Source of the DNA: Acinetobacter sp. ANC 4862
GTDB taxonomy: Bacteria > Pseudomonadota > Gammaproteobacteria > Pseudomonadales > Moraxellaceae
Assembly: GCF_004336635.1 (NCBI RefSeq)
Contig: NZ_SJXH01000022.1
Coordinates: forward strand, 1-55,272
Reading direction: 5' to 3'
DNA: 55,272 nt
Shown here one piece after another: positions 8,659 to 18,933 of the stretch; positions within the stretch are counted from its first letter, which is position 1, and the number at the start of each line of letters is the position of its first letter. The notes beneath the pieces were generated by a model, which was not told the DNA's origin, did no database searches, and saw only the letters and a program-made list of their open reading frames with translations. The position numbers and the translations under genes are program-made.

Positions 8659-9411
8659 ATGCTGGAACAGATTGAACACTATATAGAAGTGGATGATTTC
8701 TTTTATCAAAAAGATGAAATTGTTGCGCCACACAGTTCCTTATGGGGCGATTTTAATTTTAGTTTGAACGGTATTCTGGAATATGAAATTGAAGGACAAA
8801 TTTATCTTTCGCCACCGAATTACGGTCTCTGGCTGCCCCCTCAAACAGCACATACTTCTATCGCTTTAGATGAACAAATCACCCATTATGTCTGTATTCG
8901 AATCCATCCTTCGTTATGTGAACATTTTGCATCTTGCACCAAAACTTTAAGTATTCGCCCCTTTCTTCGGCATCTGGTGCATGAAATCCTGGAACAAAAA
9001 CAACAAGGCATATCGACCACCCATTACCCGCATTTATTACAAGTACTGATGGATCAACTGAAAACTGCACCGGCTTACGAACATTATTTACCACAAACCA
9101 GTCATGTCTTGCTCAAGCCGCTCTTACAGCAATTAGCCAATCCGCAGCTATTTCAGAAAAGCCTGCAACAACTGCTCCGCGACTCATCCATAAGCGAACG
9201 ACATCTACTGCGTTTAAGCCAGCAAGAATTACAATTGAGCTTATCTGAATGGCGCAATCGCGCGAAAATTTTATATGCAATCACTCAGATTCGCCAAGGC
9301 AAAACCGTGAAAAAATTGGCCTATGAACTGGGTTATCAGCACAGTTCCAGTTTTATTGAATTCTTTAAACGCTATACCGAACAAACCCCTGCGCAACTGC
9401 GTGATGTCTAA
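8659..9411 (+). CDS. AraC-family transcriptional regulator
   Basis: A 250-residue DNA-binding protein. The N-terminal part resembles a cupin sensor (residues about 20-90, with PPNYGLWLPPQTAHTS, the loop common in AraC cupin domains). The C-terminal part (about 165-250) has two helix-turn-helix units, with SISERHLLRL in the first and VKKLAYELGYQHSSSFIEFF plus the conserved FKRYTEQTPAQLR tail in the second. AAGGA stands 7 nt before the ATG. It is divergent from the EamA exporter and likely regulates it. The ligand is unknown. Confidence 0.9.
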   Translation: MLEQIEHYIEVDDFFYQKDEIVAPHSSLWGDFNFSLNGILEYEIEGQIYLSPPNYGLWLPPQTAHTSIALDEQITHYVCIRIHPSLCEHFASCTKTLSIRPFLRHLVHEILEQKQQGISTTHYPHLLQVLMDQLKTAPAYEHYLPQTSHVLLKPLLQQLANPQLFQKSLQQLLRDSSISERHLLRLSQQELQLSLSEWRNRAKILYAITQIRQGKTVKKLAYELGYQHSSSFIEFFKRYTEQTPAQLRDV

Positions 9412-9597
9412 TATTTATACAGATTTAACTTACCTTTTTTGCAATTTTATGCAAACACCCTAACAAAAAAACCATAGTCAGCAGCCAAAAAAGTATGCGA
9501 TTTTGATCACCGTACTCAACTTAGTATGTGCCGTATTTTTAAATTTGAATGAATAGAATCAGGCTTAATGATTGCATTAGACCTGTAAGGATGCGTT

Positions 9598-10131
9598 ATG
9601 AAAAAACGATTACTGGCTTCACTGTGTTTTGCGGCTATGGCATTAACGGCCTGTGATAAAAAACCAAATGAAGCACCTGCATCGTCATCGACTCGCCCTG
9701 CTAGCACTCAACCCGCAACCGCCGCCTTAAGCTCAAACAATGCCGCAGATATTAAAAATAATTTAAACCAAATTGAAAGACTCTCCAACAGTCGAGCTAA
9801 AGAAGCAGCAGCCTTGCAAAATAAAGCCAATGAAGCGGCACAAAAAAGTGATAAAGCTTCTTTAAATGCGATTGTTGCGGAAATGAAAACCTACATTGCA
9901 CGTTTTAATCAAGATCTCGATGCTTTAAACCTGAAAAGTTCAGAGCTTGATGCTGTCCGCGACAAAATCAAAAAATCCAACAATATTGGCATAGAACTTT
10001 CTGAAGCGAGTATTGCCAATACACCCGATACTAAAAAAATCACCGAACTGCAAAACCGAGCCACTCAATTGCAAAAAGAATTGGTCACTGAAATGCAAGC
10101 TCTGCAAACCAAAGCGAAAACAGCTCCATAA
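9598..10131 (+). CDS. Predicted lipoprotein, paralogue of the one at 11581
   Basis: A 177-residue protein with a lipoprotein signal: MKKRLLASLCFAAMALTAC, lipobox LTAC with C19. A Ser/Thr/Pro/Ala linker follows, then long amphipathic helices, probably a coiled coil (residues about 50-170), rich in Ala, Lys, Gln and Asn. AAGGA lies 6 nt before the ATG. It shares with the lipoprotein at 11581 the block LNLKSSELDAVRDKI (LNLKSQEIDSIRQNI there) at a similar place, so they are paralogues. No family name can be given. A terminator follows, so it is probably transcribed alone. Confidence 0.8.
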   Translation: MKKRLLASLCFAAMALTACDKKPNEAPASSSTRPASTQPATAALSSNNAADIKNNLNQIERLSNSRAKEAAALQNKANEAAQKSDKASLNAIVAEMKTYIARFNQDLDALNLKSSELDAVRDKIKKSNNIGIELSEASIANTPDTKKITELQNRATQLQKELVTEMQALQTKAKTAP

Positions 10132-10147
10132 TTTTGGGTTGATATCT

Positions 10148-10174
10148 AAAAACAGGTCTATCAGCCTGTTTTTT
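10148..10174 (+). terminator. Rho-independent terminator
   Basis: AAAAACAGG (10148-10156) pairs with CCTGTTTTT (10165-10173), 17 nt after the lipoprotein stop, and is followed by a T run. Confidence 0.8.
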
Positions 10175-10303
10175 AATTCCTTTATCTGGGAAGATTTGCT
10201 CACAAATACTAAATTCTCAACAAGCCCTAATAAATGCTTGTCGCTAGGCGCAATAACCGTTAAAACAAAACAGTGATCATCTCAAGCATTTAAGGACAAC
10301 AGA

Positions 10304-10849
10304 ATGAGCCAATCCGTTTATGACATTCCTGTCAAAACCATTCAAGGCAATGACACCATACTCAACCAATATCAAGGTAAAGTTCTGCTCATTGTAAATA
10401 CTGCATCTAAGTGTGGTCTTACTCCGCAATATGAAGGCTTGGAAAAACTGTATAAGGAAAAGAAAGCGCAAGGACTTGAGATTTTAGGTTTTCCTGCCAA
10501 TAACTTCCTGGCACAAGAACCGGGTTCTGATGAAGAAATTCAGGAATTCTGTTCACTCAATTATCAGGTCAATTTCCCGCTTTTTTCTAAAATTTCAGTT
10601 GCCGGTGAAGATAAGCATCCACTTTATCAAACTTTGACTCAAGCCATTCCAGAACGTATTGGCGAAGGTCCATGGTGGAAAGATTTGGTTGATTATGGTT
10701 TAACCCCGAATCCTAAACCGGAAGTACTGTGGAACTTTGAAAAATTCCTGATCAATAAAAATGGCGAGGTTGTGGCACGTTTCGCACCGGATATTACTGC
10801 GGATGATGCACGTATCGTTGATGCGGTGAATGCCGAACTTGCCAAGTAA
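10304..10849 (+). CDS. Glutathione peroxidase family (thiol peroxidase)
   Basis: Reduces hydrogen peroxide and organic or lipid hydroperoxides. The 181 residues have the family landmarks: peroxidatic C37 in NTASKCGLTPQ, FPANNF (63-68) with Q71, and WNFEKFL (143-149) with catalytic W143 and N144. C83 in EFCSLNY sits where the resolving Cys of thioredoxin-dependent members lies, so thioredoxin may be the real reductant; BtuE of E. coli is the closest familiar type. It lies between two lipoprotein paralogues with separate terminators and is probably monocistronic. No selenocysteine codon is involved. Confidence 0.95.
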   Translation: MSQSVYDIPVKTIQGNDTILNQYQGKVLLIVNTASKCGLTPQYEGLEKLYKEKKAQGLEILGFPANNFLAQEPGSDEEIQEFCSLNYQVNFPLFSKISVAGEDKHPLYQTLTQAIPERIGEGPWWKDLVDYGLTPNPKPEVLWNFEKFLINKNGEVVARFAPDITADDARIVDAVNAELAK

Positions 10850-10866
10850 TTTGTAACAACAACATC

Positions 10867-10898
10867 AGCATCTACACACCGTGTAGGTGCTTATTTTT
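10867..10898 (+). terminator. Probable terminator after the glutathione peroxidase gene
   Basis: AGCATCTACAC (10867-10877) pairs with GTGTAGGTGCT (10881-10891) with one G-T pair and a 3-nt loop, then TTATTTTT. Confidence 0.65.
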
Positions 10899-11056
10899 AT
10901 TATAAAAACAATAATTTAAATTAATAAAAATCCATCCTCCCTACTTCATATTTCATCCTTTATTTTAATTATTCAATAACACGACGTTCACTATCTATCA
11001 ATGACTTAGGCATAGGATAAAGCTATAAACAAACCGCCATGAACAAAAGGTAAAGT

Positions 11057-11434
11057 ATGAATACTCTAGTCAAAGCAATCATTTTATCACTCTCGACTGC
11101 TTTAGTTGCTGCACCTGCAATGGCTGCTCCACAAGACCATCATTCGCAACAATACAATCAGCAACATAACCAACAGCCTGTTCAAAATCACCATAAAGCA
11201 CCTGTTCAGCAACATCACAATACTGTACATAAAAAAGCGGTAAATCCGTCACATGACTGGAGAGTGGGTCAAAAAGTACCAAGTCAATATCATGGCAAAA
11301 GTTATAAAGTTGACCACGCTAAATACAAAAAATTGAGCAAACCTGGTAAAAACCAGCAATGGATTAAAGTGAATGGCGATTATGTTTTAATCAATGTGAT
11401 GAGTCATAACATCATCAAAATCATTGGCGGTTAA
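11057..11434 (+). CDS. RcnB-family periplasmic protein
   Basis: A 125-residue exported protein. Signal peptide residues 1-24 end in APAMA|AP. A His- and Gln-rich linker follows (about 25-65, with many HH and QQ pairs), then the RcnB domain (about 68-125) with DWRVGQKVPSQYHG, a tyrosine-lysine turn and the closing WIKVNGDYVLINVMSHNIIKII. RcnB of E. coli is a periplasmic factor in nickel/cobalt homeostasis; the family is large and most members are not studied. The His-rich region could bind metal but this is inference. A strong terminator follows. Confidence 0.85.
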   Translation: MNTLVKAIILSLSTALVAAPAMAAPQDHHSQQYNQQHNQQPVQNHHKAPVQQHHNTVHKKAVNPSHDWRVGQKVPSQYHGKSYKVDHAKYKKLSKPGKNQQWIKVNGDYVLINVMSHNIIKIIGG

Positions 11435-11453
11435 TTTCAGCGATCTCGGTGAG

Positions 11454-11479
11454 AAAAGAGTGCTTCGGCACTCTTTTTT
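11454..11479 (+). terminator. Rho-independent terminator
   Basis: AAAAGAGTGC-TTCG-GCACTCTTTTTT: perfect stem with a stable UUCG-type loop and a T run, 20 nt after the RcnB-like gene. Confidence 0.9.
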
Positions 11480-11580
11480 AATGCCTGAAAATAAATTTGT
11501 TATCGCTTTGCAACAATCAGTTTTTTCTACACATTTCACCCTTATATTAAGCATCATTAAAGTAAAGATATGAATTGGTT

Positions 11581-12201
11581 ATGAAAAAATTCATCCAAAA
11601 TGTGGTTTCTCCTTTTGTGATGTTTAGTGCGGGCATTTTGTTGATGGGCTGTGAGCAAGCCAATTCTCCTGATTCAACAGAAAACCAAACTTCACAATCA
11701 AGCGAAGTATCTGAACAGGTTTCTAAAGAATCAGCAGAAACACCTAAGGCTGATCTAAAAAGTGGCAACATGTTTTATATCGTGCGTGATGTTGCAGATA
11801 TGCAGCTGAAAGCTGGCGATTATGTTGAGCAGCTCAAGCAAACTCAAACTGATTTAGAAACTGCCATCAATGACAAAGATCAGCAGCAGCTCCAAGCCAC
11901 TGCCAAACATTTACAACAACAACTAACCGGTTTTAATCAGGCACTGACTGGCTTGAACCTGAAAAGTCAGGAAATTGATTCGATTCGTCAAAATATCATG
12001 CAAGCCAATCAGCAAGTGCTTGCTACCCCATTTTTAAATGGAGAAGTGGATTTGAGTAAGGTCGATTTCAAGAAAATTGAAAAACAGATGGGCAGCATCC
12101 AAATGGAAATGATCAAATTGGCCGGGATGATGATTCCACAAGGTCAGGATGAACCAGAGCAGAGTGAACAAGACCCAAATGAACCAAATCAAGAAAGCTA
12201 A
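11581..12201 (+). CDS. Predicted lipoprotein, paralogue of the one at 9598
   Basis: A 206-residue protein with signal MKKFIQNVVSPFVMFSAGIL and lipobox LMGC (C24). A Ser/Glu-rich linker is followed by a helical Gln-rich core (about 65-150) and an acidic Glu/Gln/Pro tail. The core shares LNLKSQEIDSIRQNI with the lipoprotein at 9598, where the matching block is LNLKSSELDAVRDKI. The start at 11581 was chosen because an upstream TTG adds only two residues and there is no good ribosome site for either. It is convergent with adhP. Function unknown. Confidence 0.77.
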   Translation: MKKFIQNVVSPFVMFSAGILLMGCEQANSPDSTENQTSQSSEVSEQVSKESAETPKADLKSGNMFYIVRDVADMQLKAGDYVEQLKQTQTDLETAINDKDQQQLQATAKHLQQQLTGFNQALTGLNLKSQEIDSIRQNIMQANQQVLATPFLNGEVDLSKVDFKKIEKQMGSIQMEMIKLAGMMIPQGQDEPEQSEQDPNEPNQES

Positions 12202-12216
12202 TGCTTAAACCCATTT

Positions 12217-12245
12217 AGAGCAATTCAATTAAGCTGAATTGCTCT
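12217..12245. terminator. Hairpin between convergent genes
   Basis: Perfect 11-bp stem AGAGCAATTCA / TGAATTGCTCT with a 7-nt loop, between the ends of the lipoprotein gene and adhP. The T run is weak on both sides, so it may act as a bidirectional or Rho-assisted terminator. Confidence 0.6.
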
Positions 12246-12259
12246 AATAAAGTGGATCA

Positions 12260-13294
12260 TTAAAGTCTCATATCAATCACAATACGCCCGTCGATTTTCC
12301 CGTGCTCCATACGCTCAAAAATATCATTAATATTTTCTAACGGTTCCACATGTATATGAGCCTTGACCTTGCCACGAGCAGCAATATCCAGTGCTTCTTT
12401 CAAGTCTAAACGTGTTCCGACAATCGAACCACGCACCGTAATTCCTTCCAGTACCATATTGAAAATGGATAAGTCGAATGTACCGGGCGGCAAACCATTC
12501 AAAACCATGATTCCACCACGACGCACAATCGCAACTGCTTGTTCAAATGCTTTAGGCGATACAGCGGTTACCAATACGCCATGACATCCCTCGCCGCCTG
12601 TAGCTTTTAACACTTCTTCTTTCACATCAACTTTAAGCGCATTTAATCCGACATCCGCACCCAGGCTTTTTGCCAAATCAAGCTTAGTGTCATCGACATC
12701 AATGGCGACCACATTAAAGCCCATAGTTTTTGCATATTGCACCGCCACATGACCCAAACCGCCAATACCGGAAATGGCCACCCAATCCCCTGTTTTGGCT
12801 TCCGTCATTTTCAAGCCTTTATATACCGTAACACCTGCACACAAGATCGGAGCGATTTCAAGCAGATCAACACCTTCGGGAATGACACCGACATAATCAC
12901 CATCTGCCAAGCAATATTCGGCAAAACTTCCGTTGACTGAATAACCTGAATTCTGTTGCTTTTTACACAGCGTTTCCCAGCCTGCATAGCAATGATCACA
13001 GTGACCACAAGCAGAATAAAGCCATGGAACACCGACAATATCACCCACTTTTAAGTGGTCAATTCCCTCACCTATTTCTATGATTTCACCCACCCCTTCA
13101 TGTCCCGGAATAAAGGGTAAACTCGGTTTCACCGGCCAATCTCCATGCATGGCGTGTAAATCGGTATGACAAACACCTGTGGCAATAATCTTTACCAATA
13201 CTTTGCCCGGGCTGATTTTGGGTATTTCAACTTCTTGTATTTGTAGTGGTTGATTAAATGCAGTCACCACCGCTGCTTTCATGGTATTTGCCAT
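12260..13294 (-). CDS. adhP: Zinc-dependent alcohol dehydrogenase AdhP
   Basis: NAD-dependent medium-chain dehydrogenase oxidising ethanol and short primary alcohols. The 344 residues have catalytic zinc ligands C42, H65-E66 and C152 ([26 protein letters not shown]), the structural zinc set C96, C99, C102 and C110, and the nucleotide-binding motif [13 protein letters not shown] (176-188). The start MANTMKAA is chosen over an in-frame ATG 24 nt upstream because AGGGAGAG precedes it at good distance and family members begin there. It is transcribed alone and faces the kinase gene at 13646 across about 350 bp. Confidence 0.95.
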   Translation of the reverse strand: MANTMKAAVVTAFNQPLQIQEVEIPKISPGKVLVKIIATGVCHTDLHAMHGDWPVKPSLPFIPGHEGVGEIIEIGEGIDHLKVGDIVGVPWLYSACGHCDHCYAGWETLCKKQQNSGYSVNGSFAEYCLADGDYVGVIPEGVDLLEIAPILCAGVTVYKGLKMTEAKTGDWVAISGIGGLGHVAVQYAKTMGFNVVAIDVDDTKLDLAKSLGADVGLNALKVDVKEEVLKATGGEGCHGVLVTAVSPKAFEQAVAIVRRGGIMVLNGLPPGTFDLSIFNMVLEGITVRGSIVGTRLDLKEALDIAARGKVKAHIHVEPLENINDIFERMEHGKIDGRIVIDMRL

Positions 13295-13645
13295 GTTAAT
13301 TCTCTCCCTATTACCCATACTGAGATGGTTCTTTTTTTTTTAAACCATGGTTCACTATATCGGGCAATAAATAGCCAACAGTAGGGGTTTTGTAGCGGAT
13401 TTGCTCGTTTTGAATTATTGTTGCAACTCGTTTAAAGGGTATCTTTCAGCTAAGATTTAAATGAATAAAATAAGCAGATCGTGAAACAAGAAAGTCAGAC
13501 GTTCTTTTGATTTCAGGACATTTTAAAAATACTGAAGCGATTAGCCGTTCACAACATTGAAAATGTATGTCTTTTAATGGAATTTTGCCACATTAATCAT
13601 TGCATGATTAAATGAAGATTCTCTTTCTAGTTCGCAGATTTTTTC
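13295..13645. other. Intergenic region upstream of adhP and the kinase gene
   Basis: Contains no plausible gene. A T10 run with flanking ATGGTT and AACCAT (13326-13351) lies just upstream of adhP. Promoters for both divergent genes must be here, but I could not pick convincing -35/-10 pairs. Confidence 0.4.
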
Positions 13646-14089
13646 ATGCAACTGATTATTTTTAGCGGTGTCCAGGCTTCAGGTAAATCCTCTTTTTATT
13701 TACTGAATTTGCATCACAGTCATTTGCGGATTAATTTGGATATGCTGAAAACGCGGCATCGTGAAAATCTAATTTTTGAAGCGTGTTTAGCGGGTAAAGC
13801 CAAATGTGTGATTGATAATACCAACCCGACAAAAGCAGATCGCGCACGTTATATTGAGCGTGCTAAAGCTGCCGGTTTTGAAGTAATTTCTTATTTCTTT
13901 GAAACGGACTTAAACAGTACTTTACAACGAAATAATCAACGTATCGGTAAAGCCAATATTTCTGAAGTCGGTGTTCGGGCAACCTATAAAAAATTAGAAC
14001 ATCCCAGTTTAGCTGAAGGTTTTGATGAAATTTTTAAGGTGAAGATTGTGGGAAACGGGGAGTTTTCTATTTTTCCTATAAATAATTGA
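13646..14089 (+). CDS. P-loop kinase-like ATPase (polynucleotide kinase type)
   Basis: A 147-residue P-loop protein with Walker A GVQASGKSS (8-16), an aspartate after strand two (NLDML, D32) and the DNTNPT motif (57-62) seen in PNK-type and zeta-toxin-type kinases, then a lid region with RNNQR (95-99). The C-terminus is GFDEIFKVKIVGNGEFSIF. Such small proteins may phosphorylate nucleic-acid ends or small molecules; the substrate is unknown. A degraded copy of its last 30 codons occurs at 15129-15218 beyond the next gene. Gene and relic bracket the unknown protein at 14171, a sign of local duplication. Confidence 0.82.
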   Translation: MQLIIFSGVQASGKSSFYLLNLHHSHLRINLDMLKTRHRENLIFEACLAGKAKCVIDNTNPTKADRARYIERAKAAGFEVISYFFETDLNSTLQRNNQRIGKANISEVGVRATYKKLEHPSLAEGFDEIFKVKIVGNGEFSIFPINN

Positions 14090-14170
14090 TATTTTTTATA
14101 AAAAACATTAACCACTTCTCATTTTTACTATAAAATGTGCAAATAGAAATATAGAAAAACATTTTATATA

Positions 14171-15115
14171 ATGAAAAAAATTGTTCTTGTAGTGGTCTGT
14201 TTAGCAATCATGGCATATGGCGTGTTGCATTTGATCATGCCTGAAAAAACCACGCCACGCTTAAATCAATTTTTTTCTAAACCAATAAAAGATGTTCACC
14301 TGATTCAAGACTGGCTCAAACATAATCAACAACAGCAATTGTTATTGGTTGATGTCATTCAACCGGTCAATCCAAAGCAAAAAAGTGCTTATGTTGAATA
14401 TATAAAACAACGAATTGAATTCAACCAACAAAATATTCAGCGTCTTGAGCTCAGTCACTATCACAGCAAGACATTTAAAGAAATTCAACAACTTGAAATT
14501 CATGCTCTACAACAATGGAATAATATCCATCAAACTAATATTGTGGATGCTTTTGAACAGCAACAACGTTTTCTAGATCTGCCCATTGCAGAGTTTGAAC
14601 AACTGGATTCTGGAGCACGTTATGCATTTCAACAACAAGAAATTAGCGTATTGCAACAATTACAACAGTTAGTCCAGCAAAACAGCGATTTTGTTGCAGA
14701 TATTGACCACAGCCTACTTAGCGACTGGCTTAACTATCATTTAATGCAACATGAGATTCACCCGATTGTTGCCGAATGGCAAGACCCATCCTCAACTAGA
14801 ACACGTAACCGTTCAGAAGCGTCGCAAGATTTACAATTGTATAAACGTTTTCAACCCAATACGGATGAATACAAATACATTAAGGCTCTTTCAACTCAGC
14901 TTTGGCATGTTGAATATCCAGCTTCATCCAATTTGGTCGTAGCAAACCCTCGACCTATTTCATATGCTGATCAATCTAAAGAAGACATTCTTATCCCTGA
15001 AGATGCACCAAAAGCTGAAAAACTAAAGCAATCGATTAAGATGCAAAATGACAGAGTGAATCGTCTATTGTTAGGTCAGCTCAGAGAGGCTTTCTTCAAA
15101 GACAATAAAAACTAG
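14171..15115 (+). CDS. Unknown Gln-rich membrane-anchored protein
   Basis: A 314-residue protein that I do not recognise. Residues 4-23 are a hydrophobic segment (IVLVVVCLAIMAYGVLHLIM), probably an uncleaved anchor. The rest is mostly helical and rich in Gln (long runs such as EQQQRFL and VLQQLQQLVQQ), without Cys outside the anchor. A periplasmic helical protein is likely. It has an AT-rich upstream region and lies 81 nt after the kinase gene, between it and the kinase relic. No catalytic motif is visible. Confidence 0.7.
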   Translation: MKKIVLVVVCLAIMAYGVLHLIMPEKTTPRLNQFFSKPIKDVHLIQDWLKHNQQQQLLLVDVIQPVNPKQKSAYVEYIKQRIEFNQQNIQRLELSHYHSKTFKEIQQLEIHALQQWNNIHQTNIVDAFEQQQRFLDLPIAEFEQLDSGARYAFQQQEISVLQQLQQLVQQNSDFVADIDHSLLSDWLNYHLMQHEIHPIVAEWQDPSSTRTRNRSEASQDLQLYKRFQPNTDEYKYIKALSTQLWHVEYPASSNLVVANPRPISYADQSKEDILIPEDAPKAEKLKQSIKMQNDRVNRLLLGQLREAFFKDNKN

Positions 15116-15128
15116 AATTTTAGATTAG

Positions 15129-15218
15129 GAAAATAGCTCAAACAGTTTTGATGAGATATTTAAAATGAAGATTGTGAGGAATGAGAAATTTACAATTACC
15201 ACTATCCCTCGACCTTAA
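15129..15218 (+). pseudogene. Relic of the C-terminus of the kinase gene
   Basis: Translating 15129-15218 gives a short frame containing SFDEIFKMKIVRNEKFTI and then a stop. It matches the kinase C-terminus GFDEIFKVKIVGNGEFSI at about 13 of 18 positions, and the DNA is also alike from TAGCT on. There is no start codon or Walker motif upstream. It is a duplicated and decayed 3' fragment of the gene at 13646, or the remains of an older copy. Confidence 0.7.
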
Positions 15219-15314
15219 ATTATCACAGCTTTTTTCTAGGTTTTCTCTTATGTGTTGTTTCCCTAACTATTGGGATTGAATGTTTAGAGGCATTTCTCAA
15301 TGGAACGCCTGTTA

Positions 15315-16022
15315 TTACTTTTTTATTTTTTCAACCTCATCAATCTTATAATATACAAACAGTTGCTGAATTAAGTTTTCTAACACCTTCAAATGCAACA
15401 CTAGTTCTTTACGAGATTTTGAATCAGCTCTATGAGCCGCATCGTTTCCTAAATAACGAATTTTATCAAGTAATCCTCTTTGTTTAGTCGATATAAATCC
15501 ATCTTGCTCAAAACTATTTAAAATTTCACCCAAATCATCTGAATGACCAAAGTACTTAACGATCTGTTCTAGTAAAGTTCTTAATCCAAGTCCTGCAAGT
15601 AAGGGCATTTTATTATTTAAGGCTAATACAACTTCTTCATAAGTTAAATAAATATCCTGAGGTAGAATTTTCTCAAACTCTTTGGAAAATGCAGTTTCTT
15701 CATCTCTTAATGGATAAAGCTTAATTGACGCATTTTCTTCATAAATAGGCGTTCCATCGTATTCTTCCCCTATTTGAAATACCTCCTCTGAATTTACAAT
15801 TTTATCTTGGTAAGTTATTGAATCACAATTAATACAACGCAGAATTTTATGATTAAAATAAAGGGAAAGAATATCTGCTTCATGCTTAGAGTACGCAATA
15901 TCAACTAAAATCTCATGTCTGATATTTGTTTTACACTCAATACATAAACAATGCTCATATATTTCATTCGAAGTAATCTTTTTCTCCAACTTTGGAGTTA
16001 ATGCTACAGATGTAATATTCAT
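15315..16022 (-). CDS. DUF4145 protein with an N-terminal zinc ribbon
   Basis: A 235-residue protein. The N-terminal part has paired cysteines C27-x2-C30 and C63-x2-C66 (CIEC, CINC), which look like a zinc ribbon. The DUF4145 domain follows (about 125-225): LAGLGLRTLLEQIVKYFG, then the hallmark DKIRYLGNDAAHR. DUF4145 occurs alone or fused to restriction and helicase proteins and is suspected of nucleic-acid or ligand binding; its role is not settled. It is AT-rich, leftward, next to the relic above and ahead of the atp terminator, and looks accessory. I see no partner gene that would make a known defence system. Confidence 0.83.
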   Translation of the reverse strand: MNITSVALTPKLEKKITSNEIYEHCLCIECKTNIRHEILVDIAYSKHEADILSLYFNHKILRCINCDSITYQDKIVNSEEVFQIGEEYDGTPIYEENASIKLYPLRDEETAFSKEFEKILPQDIYLTYEEVVLALNNKMPLLAGLGLRTLLEQIVKYFGHSDDLGEILNSFEQDGFISTKQRGLLDKIRYLGNDAAHRADSKSRKELVLHLKVLENLIQQLFVYYKIDEVEKIKK

Positions 16023-16062
16023 ATAGTATTTATTTGATTTATATAAATTAATTTATACCATA

Positions 16063-16090
16063 AAAAAACCACCCTTTCGGGTGGTTTTTT
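16063..16090. terminator. Terminator of the atp operon
   Basis: AAAAAACCACCC-TTTC-GGGTGGTTTTTT is a perfect 12-bp stem with T runs in both directions, 17 nt past the atpC stop. Confidence 0.93.
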
Positions 16091-16107
16091 CAATCTCAAA
16101 CCGTCTC

Positions 16108-16527
16108 TTATTGAGCGCGGTTTTTGATTTTGCGGATCGTTTCCAACTGTGCAGCAGTTTCTGCAAGAGCAGCCAAAGCAGCAGCAGAGTCCAAATCGCT
16201 CTTTTGATTCGCAAGCAATTGTTCAGCGTGTTTACGCGCTTCAATAATTGCAGCTTCATCTAAATCGTGTGCACGAACTGCAGTATCTGCAAGAATCGTA
16301 ACCACGTGCGGTTGAACTTCAAGAACACCACCTGATACATAGATTAACTCTTCTGTACCATTTTCAAGCAAAACGCGAATTGCGCCTGGCTTGAGCAAAG
16401 TTACCAACGGAGCATGGCCAGGCATAATACCCAACTCACCGCCAGCACCTTTTGCAATTAGCATAGTTACAGTGCCAGAGTACAAAGACTCTTTTACACT
16501 TACAACATCACATTGCATAGTCGCCAT
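16108..16527 (-). CDS. atpC: ATP synthase F1 subunit epsilon
   Basis: Small subunit of the F1 central stalk, regulating ATPase activity. The 139 residues have the N-terminal beta-barrel (about 1-86, with GELGIMPGHAPLVTLLKPGAIRV) and the C-terminal helical hairpin (90-139, Ala/Glu/Lys-rich). AGGAGA precedes the ATG. Last gene of the operon, followed by the terminator at 16063. Confidence 0.97.
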   Translation of the reverse strand: MATMQCDVVSVKESLYSGTVTMLIAKGAGGELGIMPGHAPLVTLLKPGAIRVLLENGTEELIYVSGGVLEVQPHVVTILADTAVRAHDLDEAAIIEARKHAEQLLANQKSDLDSAAALAALAETAAQLETIRKIKNRAQ

Positions 16528-16554
16528 GAGAATCTCCTAAATTAGAGTAGCTAA

Positions 16555-17964
<1,410 letters not shown>

Positions 17965-17975
17965 TCAAAATAATG

Positions 17976-18845
17976 TTAAACGGCAGCGGCACCACCAACG
18001 ATCTCAGAAATTTCCTGAGTAATCGCGGCTTGACGCAGCTTGTTATAAATAAGTTGTAGGCTCTTGATGATTTCACCCGCATTGTCGGTCGCAGCTTTCA
18101 TTGCCACCATACGTGCAGATTGCTCACATGCGATGTTTTCAATCACACCCTGATACACCACAGACTCGATATAGCGAACCAACAAACCATTTAATAGCTC
18201 TTCAGCTTCTGGTTCATAGATATAATCCCAACCGTATGAACGGTTCAGATTCTCGCCTTCTTCAGCAGCTGCCAAAGGAACGAGTTGCTCAATCTTTTGA
18301 TTTTGAGTCATGGCATTCACAAAGCCGTTTGATACAAGATAAATACGATCTAACTCGCCTTTATCAAATGCATCTAACATCACCTGTACAGAACCAGATA
18401 ACTGTTCAAGACTTGGAGCATCACCCACTTGGGTCGTTGCACCAAGAACTTTACCGCCGTAGTTTTTAAAAAACGAAACCGCTTTTTGACCAATTAAAGC
18501 AAATTGAACTTCAATTGACTGCTCTTGTTGTTGCTGTACGTGTTTAACAACTTTCTTGAACAAGTTAATGTTCAAGCCACCTGCCAAACCACGATCTGAA
18601 GAAACAATGATATAGCCAACGCGTTTTACCGGACGTTCAACCATATAACGGTGTTTGTATTCAGGGTTCGCTTGTACCAAATGAGCAATTACACGGTGCA
18701 TATTTTCGGCATACGGACGGCCTTGAGCCATGCGCTCTTGCGCACGACGCATTTTAGAAGCAGCCACCATTTGCATCGCGCGAGTAATCTTTTGCGTGCT
18801 CTTGATACTGGCTACTTTGGCGCGAATTTCTTTTAAATTTGCCAT
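17976..18845 (-). CDS. atpG: ATP synthase F1 subunit gamma
   Basis: Rotor shaft of F1, 289 residues. The N-terminal signature [32 protein letters not shown] and the C-terminal part with [15 protein letters not shown] and [20 protein letters not shown] are both family hallmarks; the long terminal helices form the coiled coil. An 88-nt spacer with two hairpins separates it from atpA, the longest gap within the F1 genes. Confidence 0.97.
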   Translation of the reverse strand: MANLKEIRAKVASIKSTQKITRAMQMVAASKMRRAQERMAQGRPYAENMHRVIAHLVQANPEYKHRYMVERPVKRVGYIIVSSDRGLAGGLNINLFKKVVKHVQQQQEQSIEVQFALIGQKAVSFFKNYGGKVLGATTQVGDAPSLEQLSGSVQVMLDAFDKGELDRIYLVSNGFVNAMTQNQKIEQLVPLAAAEEGENLNRSYGWDYIYEPEAEELLNGLLVRYIESVVYQGVIENIACEQSARMVAMKAATDNAGEIIKSLQLIYNKLRQAAITQEISEIVGGAAAV

Positions 18846-18860
18846 ACGCTTAACCTAGTA

Positions 18861-18933
18861 TTCGAAGGCTCTTTCAAGCCTCCGAAGGTTGATTCCGTGA
18901 ACCAAACCGACTAGCTTTTAGCAATTGCTAAAA
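18861..18933. repeat. Two hairpins in the atpA-atpG spacer
   Basis: TTCGAAGGCT (18861-18870) pairs with AGCCTCCGAA (18877-18886), one mismatch. TTTTAGCAATTGCTAAAA (18916-18933) is a perfect palindrome abutting the atpA stop codon. They could stabilise or process the atp mRNA; neither has a clear T run in the direction of transcription. Confidence 0.6.

Noticed and set aside
13646..16022. A defence island between adhP and the atp operon
   Set aside because: Only one DUF4145 protein and one kinase-like protein are present, without nuclease, methylase, toxin or other partner; kept as findings of low interest.
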